In this document: piece after piece, positions 56,101 through 64,000 of the stretch
Layout of the letters: every line of letters begins with the position of its first letter
Numbering within the stretch: the stretch's first letter is position 1
Assembly: GCF_000384295.1 (NCBI RefSeq)
Contig: NZ_KB913037.1
Coordinates: 35,062-99,061 of the forward strand
Direction: 5' to 3'
Origin: Amycolatopsis balhimycina FH 1894
Lineage (GTDB): Bacteria; Actinomycetota; Actinomycetes; Mycobacteriales; Pseudonocardiaceae
DNA length: 64,000 nt
The notes under the pieces: model-generated
Told to the model about the DNA's origin: nothing
What the model saw: only the letters and a program-made list of their open reading frames with translations
Databases searched by the model: none
Program-made: the position numbers and the translations under genes

Positions 56101-59100
56101 AAGCGGTCCGACGTCCAGGTCGTGGTGGGCGCCGCCCGACCGCGGCCGGCCGTCGCGACCTGCGGATCCACTCCCCGGCCCGCCGCCGCCCGGACAGCAC
56201 GTGGACCCACCACGCCACCCCGGCGTGCTCGCGCCCGGGGAGATCCGCAGCGGCCAGGCGCCCCAGCGCAGTGGCCCCCGGCCGGTGCGGAAGCCGTGGC
56301 CATCGACGACTTCTACGCCCGGATGGCGGCCGGCGGCTGTCTACGGACCCGTCCTTCGAAGGGCTGCGCGCGCTGTGGCGGCGGGGCGAAGACCTGTACG
56401 CCGAGGGTGGAGTTCCGCAGGCAGCCCCAGGACGCGCGGCCGCTTACGGCCTCCACCCGGCGCTGCTGGACGCGGCCCTGCAGGCCAGCCTCGTTCTTCG
56501 CGGCCAAACGCGGGCAAGAACCTGATGCCGTTCTCCTGGAACGGCGTCAGCCTGCACGCCGCGGGCGCCACACCGTGCTGCGGGTGCGCTGGCAGGGTGA
56601 CGGCGACTCGTTCACCCTCTCGCCACCCGACGTGGCGGGCAACCCGGTGCTTTCGTCGAGTCCCTGGTCCTGCGCGCGCCCACCGGCCGGATCTCGGCCG
56701 CGCCTTCCCGCGCGGGACGCGTTGCTGCGGGCTGCACTTCGCGCCACTCTCCCCTGCCGGAGGCGGCCGAGGTCCCGGCCCGGAACTGGGCGGTCATCGG
56801 CCCGGACACCTTCGGTCTGCGGTCCGTTGTGGACCGCTCGCGCCGCCGGTTCGCCGGGTGAGCTCGCCGAGTCCGGTGTGGTGCCGGACTGGGCACTTGG
56901 TCCAGATCGCCGGCGGGGACGGTGGCGCCGGGCCGTCCGTGGCCCACGAAGCCGCGGCCCCGCGGTGCTGGGCGTGCTTCAGGACTGGCTGGCGCGGCCC
57001 GAGCTGGAGCCGGCCAAGCTGGTCGTGGTGACCCGGGTGCGGTGGACGAGGTGACCGATCCGGCGGCGGCTGCCGTGTGGGGTTGGCTGCGCAGTGCGCA
57101 GTCCGAGCACCCCCGGCCGGTTCGTGCTGCTCGACCTCGGACGCGCCGGCGGCCCGCCCTGCTGCCCGGCTGGCCGCGTGCCGTGTTCGTGGACGAGCCC
57201 CAGGTGGCCGTGCGGGACGTGTGTCGTGCGGGTGGCCCGGCTGGCGCGGTTGGCGACGTCGTCCGTCGCTGGTGCCCGCCGTCGGGGGAGTGGGCGGCTG
57301 GACAGCAAGCACTCCGGCAGCCCTGGACGACCCTCTGCCTGGCCCCGGTCGCCGAGGGAGCCGAAGCCGCTGCGCGACCGGGAGGTCCGGGTGCGGATCA
57401 CCGCGACCGGCATCAACTTCCGCGACGTGCTCAACGCGCGCTCGGGCTCTACCCCGGCCCGGCCGGTCCGCTGGGCTCCGAGATCACCGGCGTGGTCACC
57501 GAGAGATCGGCCCGGACGTGACCCGGGCTGCCCGTCGGCGACCGGGGTCATGGGCATCTCGCCCGGCGGCATCGGCTCGGCTCCCGTCGTGGTCGACGAG
57601 CGGATCGTGGATCCGCGTGCCGGAGGGCTGGGCCGACGAGACGGCGGCCTCGGTGCCGTTGCGTTCCTCACTGCCTTCTACGCCTTCACCCGACCTGGCC
57701 GACCTGCGGGCCGGGCAGAAGGTATTGGTGCACGCCGGAACCGGTGGTGTGGGTATGGCCGCTGTGCAGCTGGCGAAGCATCTGGGGGCGGAGGTGTTCG
57801 CTACGGCGAGCCCGGCCAAGCAGGACACGGTGCGGGCTATGGGTATTCCCGATGATCACATCGCTTCTTCGCGTACGACGGACTTCGAGGGGGCGTTTGC
57901 GTCGCTGGCTGGTGCGGGTTTGGACGTGGTGCTGAATTCGTTGACCGGTGAGTTCATCGATGCTTCGTTGCGTCTGCTGAAGCCCGGTGGGCACTTCCTG
58001 GAGATGGGCAAGACCGACGTCCGGGAGAGCCCGCCGGGTGTCCGGTACCGGGCGTTCGACCTGTCCGAGGCCGGCCCGGACCGGATGGGCGAAATGCTGA
58101 CCGCGCTGCTCGGGCTGTTCGCGCGGGGCGCGCTGGAGCCACTGCCGATCACCGCCTGGGACATCCGCCGCTGCCGGGACGCGTTCCGGTTCATGTCGCA
58201 GGCCAAGCACATCGGCAAGCTCGTGCTGACCATGCCACCGGTCTGGGACCGTGACGCGACCGTGCTGATCACCGGCGGCACCGGCGGGCTGGCCGCGCAC
58301 CTGGCCCGGCACCTCGTCGCCCAGGGCCAGCGGCACCTGCTGCTGGCCGGCCGCCGCGGCCCGGCCGCGCCCGGCGCGGCCGAACTGGCGGCGGAACTGG
58401 GCGACGCCGTGACCATCGCCGCCTGCGACGTCAGCGACCCGGCCGCCGTGCGCGAGCTGATCGACGGCCGGACCATCACCGCGGTGGTGCACGCGGCCGG
58501 GGTGGTGGCCGACGGAGTACTCGGCTCGATCACCCCGGAGCGCCTGGACACCGTGCTGGCGCCCAAGGTGGACGCCGCCTGGCACCTGCACCAGGCCACC
58601 CTCGACCAGCCGCTGGCCGCGTTCGTGCTGTACTCCTCGGCCGCCGGCCTGGTCGGCAGCCCCGGCCAGGGCAGCTACGCCGCCGCCAACGTGGCCATGG
58701 ACGCGCTGGCCGGCTACCGGCACCGGCTCGGCCTGCCGGCCACCTCGGTGGCCTGGGGCCCGTGGGCCGGCTCCAGCGGCATGACCGCCGGGCTGACCGA
58801 GACCGACCGCCGCCGGACCGCCGCCGCCGGCCTCGCCGGCATCGAAGCCGGGCCGGGCATGGCCATGTTCGACACCGCGATCGCCACCGACGAGCCGGTG
58901 CTGATGGCCACCGCGGGGGGCGCGGCCGCGCCCCAGGGCACGGTCCCGTCCATTCTGCGCGACCTGGTCCGCGGCGCCCGCCGCACCGCCGCCGCGGCCG
59001 GCCCGCTCGCACCGGGCGGCTTGGCCGCGGAACTGGCCGGAATGCGCGCGGCGGACCGGCACCAGCACCTGCTGGGCATCATCCGCGGCGAGGCGGCCGC

Positions 59101-62100
59101 CGTGCTCGGTCACCCCTCGATGGACCTCGTCGGCGCGAAACAGGAATTCCGGGAGCTCGGGTTCGACTCGCTCAGCTCGGTCGAGCTGCGCAACCGGCTG
59201 GCCGGTGCCACCGGGCAGCGGCTGCCCGCGACCCTGGTGTTCGACTACCCGACCCCGGTCCGGCTGGCCACGTTCCTGCTCACCGAGGTGCTCGGCGAGG
59301 CCGTGCCCACCACCGGAACCGGTGTGCCCGCGGTGACCACCGGCCCCGCTTCGGACGACGACCGGATCGCCGTCGTCGGCATGAGCTGCCACTACCCGGG
59401 CGGGATCCACACGCCCGAAGACCTGTGGCAGCTGGTCGTGGACGGCCGGGACGTGATCTCCGGTTTCCCGGGCGACCGCGGCTGGGAGGACGCCAGCCGG
59501 TACACGCCGGAGGGCAACACCGTGTCGCTGTCCCCGGTCGGTGGTTTCCTCGAGGACGCCGCCCGGTTCGACCCGGCTTTCTTCGGCATCTCGCCGCGCG
59601 AGGCCATCGCCATGGACCCGCAGCAGCGGGTGCTGCTGAAAACCGCGTGGGAAGCGATCGAGCGGGCCGGCATCGACCCGCTGTCGCTGGCCGGCACGCC
59701 CACCGGCGTCTACATCGGCGCCTCCGACGCCGACTACGCCGGCCTGCTGTTCGGCGACCCGGCGGCCGAGGGGTTCGTGATGACCGGCACCACGGTCAGC
59801 GTGATCTCCGGCCGGCTGTCCTACACCTTCGGCCTGGAGGGCCCGGCGGTGTCGATCGACACCGCCTGCTCCTCCTCCCTGGTCGCGCTGCACCTGGCGG
59901 CGCAGGCGCTGCGCGCCGGCGACTGCTCGCTGGCCTTGGCCGGTGGCGTGACCGTGATGTCGTCGCCGGTGCCCTTCGCCGAGTTCGGCCGCCAGGGTGG
60001 CCTGGCCCAGGACGGGCGGTGCAAGGCCTACGCCGACAGCGCGGACGGCACCGGCTGGTCCGAGGGCGCCGGCGTGCTGGTGCTGGAGCGCCTGTCCGAC
60101 GCCCGCCGCCACGGTCACCACGTGCTGGCCGTCGTCGCGGGTTCGGCGGTCAACTCCGACGGCGCGTCCAACGGCTTCACCGCGCCCAACGGGCCGTCGC
60201 AGCAGCGGGTGATCCGCCAGGCACTGTCGTCCGCCGGGCTGTCCCCTTCGGACGTCGACGTGGTCGAGGGGCACGGCACGGGTACGCGGCTGGGTGACCC
60301 GATCGAGGCGCAGGCCCTGCTGGCGACCTACGGCCGGGATCGGGAAACCCCGCTGCTGCTCGGGTCGGTCAAGTCCAACCTCGGGCACACCCAGGCCGCG
60401 GCCGGGGTGGCCGGGGTGATCAAGATGGTGCAGGCGCTGGGACACGGCATCGCGCCGCGCACCCTCAACGTCGACGAGCCGTCGTCGCACGTGGACTGGG
60501 AGTCCGGCGCGGTTTCCCTGCTCACCGAACCGGCCGGGTGGCCGTCGGTGGACCGGCCGCGCCGGGCCGGTGTGTCGGCCTTCGGGGTCAGTGGCACGAA
60601 CGCGCACGTGATCCTGGAGCAGGCTCCGGCCGAGCCGGTGGTGGCCGGGACCCCGTCGGTCGAGGCCGGTGTGGTGCCGTGGGTGGTTTCGGCGAAGAGC
60701 GAGGCGGCGCTGGCCGAGCAGGTGGCGCGGGTGCGCGGATGCGCTGGTGACCCGGTGGACGTCGGGTTTTCGCTGGCGACGACGCGGTCGGTGTTCGAGC
60801 ACCGGGCGGTGCTGCTGGCCGGTGCCGAGGGGGTCGACGTGGTGGCTTCCGGGGAAGCCGCCGAGGCATCGGTGGGGGCGGTGTTCCCGGGCCAGGGCGC
60901 GCAGCGGTCGGGGATGGGCCGGGAGCTGGCGGCCCGGTTCCCGGTGTTCGCCCGTGCCCTCGACGAAGCGCTGTCCTGTTTGGACGGCGGAGTGCGGGAC
61001 GTGCTGTGGGGCACCGACGCGGAGGCGCTGGACCGGACGGGCGTGACGCAGCCGGCGCTGTTCGCGGTCGAGGTCGCGCTCTACCGCCTGTGGGAGTCAT
61101 GGGGCGTGCGGTTCGGCTCGGTGGCAGGTCACTCGGTGGGCGAGATCGCCGCGGCGCACGTCGCGGGTGTGCTCTCGCTGGCGGACGCGGGTGCGTTGGT
61201 GTCGGCGCGGGCGCGGTTGATGCAGGCGCTGCCGCCGGGTGGGGCGATGGTGGCGGTGGGTGCGGCCGAGGACGTGGTGGCGCCGTTGCTGGCCGGTCGT
61301 GCGGACGAAGTGTCGATCGCGGCGGTGAACGGGCCGGCTTCGGTCGTGCTGGCCGGTGTCGAGCACGTGGTGCTGGAGATCGCGGAGGTGTTGCGGGAGA
61401 ACGGAAACCGGGTCAAGCGGCTGCCGGTGTCGCACGCGTTCCATTCGCCGTTGATGGAGCCGGTGCTGGCGGAGTTCCGGTCGGTGGTGGCGGGTCTGGA
61501 ATTCGCCGAGCCGGTGGTTCCGCTGGTCTCGAACCTGACCGGTGCGCTGGTCGCCGATGAGGTGTGCGACCCGGAGTACTGGGTGCGGCATGTGCGTGAG
61601 CCGGTGCGGTTCGCCGACGGGGTGGCCGCGATGCGAGCGGCGGGGGCCTCGGTGTTCGTCGAGCTGGGACCGGGTTCGAGCCTTTCGTCGATGGTGCACC
61701 AGATCGTCGACGACCCCGCGGTGCCGGTGATTCCGGCGTTGCGGGAGGCGCCGGAGGAGCGGTCGGCGGTCGCGGCGCTGAGTGCGGCCTTCGTGGCCGG
61801 TGCCGAGGTCGACTGGCCGGCGGTCTTCGCCGGGCTGGGTGGCCGCCGGATCGACCTGCCCACCTATCCGTTCCAGGAGACGCGGTTCTGGCCCACGGCC
61901 ACCGGCCGGACCGGCAGCGCCGCCGACTGGGGCCTCGTCTCCGCGCGGCACCCGCTGCTCGGCGCGGCGGTCGGCCTGCCCGACGACGAAGGTGTCGTGC
62001 TCACCGGCCGGCTGTCCACCACTACCCACCCGTGGCTGGCCGACCATCAGGTCGGCGCCGCGATCCTGTTCCCGGGCACCGGTTTCCTCGAACTGGCCGT

Positions 62101-64000
62101 GCGAGCCGGGGACCACGTCGACTGCCGGCAGGTGCAGGAGCTGACCCTGGCCGTGCCGATGGTGCTGGCCCGGGGCGAGGCCGTCGCCGTGCGGGTGTCG
62201 GTCGGGGCCCCGGACGAGACCGGCCGCCGCGACCTGCGCATCCACTCCCGCCCCGCGGGCCGCCCGGAGGGCACGTGGACCCACCACGCCACCGGAGTGC
62301 TCGCCCCCGACGAGACCCGCACCGAGTGGGTCCCCCCGCAATGGCCGCCGGCCGGGGCCGAGGCGGTCGGCCTGGACACCTTCTACGCCGGCCTGGCCGA
62401 ATCCGGCTTGGTGTACGGCCCGGTCTTCCAGGGCCTGCGTGGTGCCTGGCGCCACGGTGAAGACCTGTACGCCGAGGTGGCGCTGCCCGAACCGGCGGTC
62501 TCCGCCGCCGCCGGGTTCGGTCTGCACCCGGCCCTGCTGGACGCCGCCCTCCAGGTCAGCGGCGAACTGTTCGACGCCGGTTCGGGTCAGGGCCTGCTGC
62601 CCTTCTCGTGGAGCGGTGTCAGCCTGCACGCCGGCGGCGCCACGGTGCTGCGGGTGCGCTGGCGCCGGCACGGCGACGCCGTGTCGCTGGCCGCCACCGA
62701 CGTGGCGGGCAACCCGGTGATCTCGGTCGAATCCCTGCTGCTGCGCTCGGCCACCGCGGCCGGTGCCGCCGCTCCGGCCACCGACGCCCGGGAATCCCTG
62801 CTGCGGCTGGAGTGGGAGACCGTGCCACCCACCGGCTCGCCGGCCGGGCAGCGGTGGGCGGTCCTCGGCGACGACCTCTTCGGCCTGGCCCCGGTGCTGT
62901 CGGCCACCACGGCCGGTTCTCCCGGTGAGCTGGCCGAGTCCGGTGTGGTGCCGGACTGGGCGGTGCTCGAAATCGGCGGCGGCGGTGTCGCGGCCGGGCC
63001 GTCCGCCGCCCACGAAGCCGCGGCCCGCGTGCTGGGTGTGCTGCAGGACTGGCTGGCGCGGCCCGAGCTGGAGCCGGCCCGGCTCGTCGTGGTGACCCGG
63101 GGTGCGGTGGACGAGGTGACCGATCCGGCGGCGGCTGCCGTGTGGGGGCTGGTGCGCAGTGCCCAGTCCGAGCACCCCGGCCGGTTCGTGCTGCTCGACC
63201 TCGACGCCGGAAGCGCCGGCGTGCTGCCCGGGCTCACCGCCTCCGTCCTGCGGGAGGAGCCGCAGATCGCGGTGCGCGACGGCGTGGTGCGGGTGGCCCG
63301 GCTGGCGCGGTTGGCGACGTCGCCGTCGCTGGTGCCGCCGTCGGGGGAGTGGTGCCTGGACAGCAAGCACTCCGGCAGCCTGGACGATCTGTACCTCGCT
63401 CCGGTTGACGAGCCCGCGCAGCCGCTGCGGGGCCGGGAGGTCCGGCTGCGGATCACGGCGACCGGCATCAACTTCCGCGACGTGCTCAACGCGCTCGGGC
63501 TCTACCCTGGCCAGGCGGGTCCGCTCGGCGCCGAGATCACCGGCGTGGTCACCGAGATCGGCCCGGACGTGACCGGGCTGGCCGTCGGCGACCGGGTCAT
63601 GGGCATCTCGCCCGGCGGCATCGGCTCGGCTCCCGTCGTGGTCGACGAGCGGATCGTGATCCGCGTGCCGGAGGGCTGGGCCGACGAGACGGCGGCCTCG
63701 GTGCCGTTGGCGTTCCTCACTGCCTTCTACGCCTTCACCGACCTGGCCGACCTGCGGGCCGGGCAGAAGGTATTGGTGCACGCCGGAACCGGTGGTGTGG
63801 GTATGGCCGCTGTGCAGCTGGCGAAGCATCTGGGGGCGGAGGTGTTCGCTACGGCGAGCCCGGCCAAGCAGGACACGTTGCGGGCTATGGGTATTCCCGA
63901 TGATCACATCGCTTCTTCGCGTACGACGGACTTCGAGGGGGCGTTTGCGTCGCTGGCTGGTGCGGGTTTGGACGTGGTGCTGAATTCGTTGACCGGTGAG
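53174..64000 (+). CDS. type I polyketide synthase, first two modules (partial; frameshifted 55396-57692)
   Basis: ATG 53174 follows GAAGGAG and lies 11 bp after the previous PKS. An N-terminal docking helix ([16 protein letters not shown]) is followed by KS-AT-DH-ER-KR-ACP and then KS-AT-DH-ER, cut by the window edge. The frame is clean to about 55396, broken by many single-base indels through the end of the first AT, its DH and most of its ER, and returns to the original frame by about 57692 (net length change a multiple of three). Both ATs are malonyl type (H-A-F-H). A first module with DH-ER-KR matches NysJ module 15. No downstream modules or thioesterase are visible. I treat it as one functional gene with probable sequence errors; true inactivation is the alternative. 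Confidence 0.85.
55151..55392 (+). repeat. AT repeat between PKS2 modules, copy 1
   Basis: Near identical to 61244-61485 (offset 6093), with only a few scattered substitutions. Confidence 0.85.
55396..57692 (+). other. indel-riddled stretch within PKS2
   Basis: Comparison with the intact sister module (about 61489-63740) shows repeated 1-2 base insertions and deletions. Between 57480 and 57692 alone I count six indels (for example gagagatcgg for gagatcgg, accggggtc for accgggtc, cacccgacc for caccgacc) with hardly any substitutions. Confidence 0.85.
57692..57952 (+). repeat. ER repeat between PKS2 modules, copy 1
   Basis: 261 bp identical to 63740-64000 except one base (gtg/ttg). It covers the ER nucleotide-binding motif H-A-G-T-G-G-V-G. 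The repeat reaches the window edge, so its true length is unknown. Confidence 0.9.
61244..61485 (+). repeat. AT repeat between PKS2 modules, copy 2
   Basis: Partner of 55151-55392. Confidence 0.85.
63740..64000 (+). repeat. ER repeat between PKS2 modules, copy 2 (cut by edge)
   Basis: Partner of 57692-57952. Confidence 0.9.

Larger units (their letters stand above)
53278..59270 (+). other. PKS2 module 1: KS-AT-DH-ER-KR-ACP, malonyl
   Basis: KS with D-T-G-C-S-S-S active Cys. AT with G-H-S-V-G-E and H-A-F-H. DH (about 55880-56700) and ER (about 57300-58240) can be recognised only by switching frames. KR about 58246-58900 intact: G-G-T-G-G-L, V-A-D in place of LDD, S-Y-N catalytic residues. 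ACP G-F-D-S-L near 59170. Full reduction to a methylene is predicted. Confidence 0.82.
59360..64000 (+). other. PKS2 module 2: KS-AT-DH-ER..., malonyl (cut)
   Basis: KS Cys in D-T-A-C-S-S-S. AT with G-H-S-V-G-E and H-A-F-H. DH about 61945-62750 with H-x8-P kept but the middle Gly of HxxxGxxxxP replaced by Ala, and H-P-A-L-L-D present. ER begins near 63370: [14 protein letters not shown] and H-A-G-T-G-G-V-G. The window ends inside the ER; a KR and ACP should follow. Confidence 0.88.

Noticed and set aside
55396..57692. Separate small genes within the broken PKS2 stretch
   Set aside because: Each short frame is a piece of AT, DH or ER that aligns to the sister module after frame correction.

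Overview
The window is high-GC actinomycete DNA (codon thirds almost all G/C, many ATGA/GTGA gene overlaps, GTG and TTG starts). Gene content points to a Pseudonocardiaceae-type organism, Amycolatopsis being my best guess from remembered literature on ramoplanin-like clusters; no rRNA or other phylogenetic marker is present to prove it. Two large biosynthetic loci are cut by the window edges and are separated by a sugar-uptake operon.

Left locus, 1-12522: the end of a lipopeptide NRPS cluster. Plus strand: tail of an upstream gene, a type II thioesterase, a short-chain dehydrogenase, and a free-standing adenylation-carrier NRPS protein. Minus strand: MbtH, fatty acyl-AMP ligase, two acyl-CoA dehydrogenases (all start/stop overlapped), then a small membrane protein and a histidine kinase/response regulator pair. 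The set and order match what I remember of the ramoplanin/enduracidin family: ligase and dehydrogenases make an unsaturated acyl starter, and the lone A-T protein (Thr-like pocket) supplies one residue in trans.

Middle, 12523-21788: a decayed integrase fragment, an O-methyltransferase, then an apparently complete PTS operon (PfkB-type sugar kinase, mannitol-type IIC, IIB, IIA as separate genes, zinc polyol-phosphate dehydrogenase, enzyme I, HPr) with a convergent DeoR regulator.

Right locus, 22276-64000 (continues past the edge): a polyene-macrolide-type type I PKS cluster. It has a PAS-LuxR activator of the PimM/AmphRIV/NysRIV type, a DUF5988-like small protein, a second type II thioesterase, an unusual C*-A-T protein with a stand-alone C* paralogue, a GDP-mannose 4,6-dehydratase of the NysDIII/AmphDIII type, a five-module PKS (7658 aa) and the first two modules of the next PKS. 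Dehydratase, then 'I-type' PKS, then 'J-type' PKS is the nystatin/amphotericin order. Module chemistry read from motifs: malonate DH-KR; malonate KR; methylmalonate KR; malonate KR; malonate with dead KR (ketone, hemiketal position); then two consecutive DH-ER modules (KR present in the first; the second is cut before its KR). Three 16-bp sites resembling the PimM operator lie before the thioesterase/NRPS pair, the dehydratase and the first PKS, suggesting one regulon.

A 2.3-kb stretch of the second PKS (about 55396-57692) is broken by many single-base indels although its sister module is clean and nearly identical apart from the indels. I read this as probable sequence/assembly error rather than a real pseudogene.
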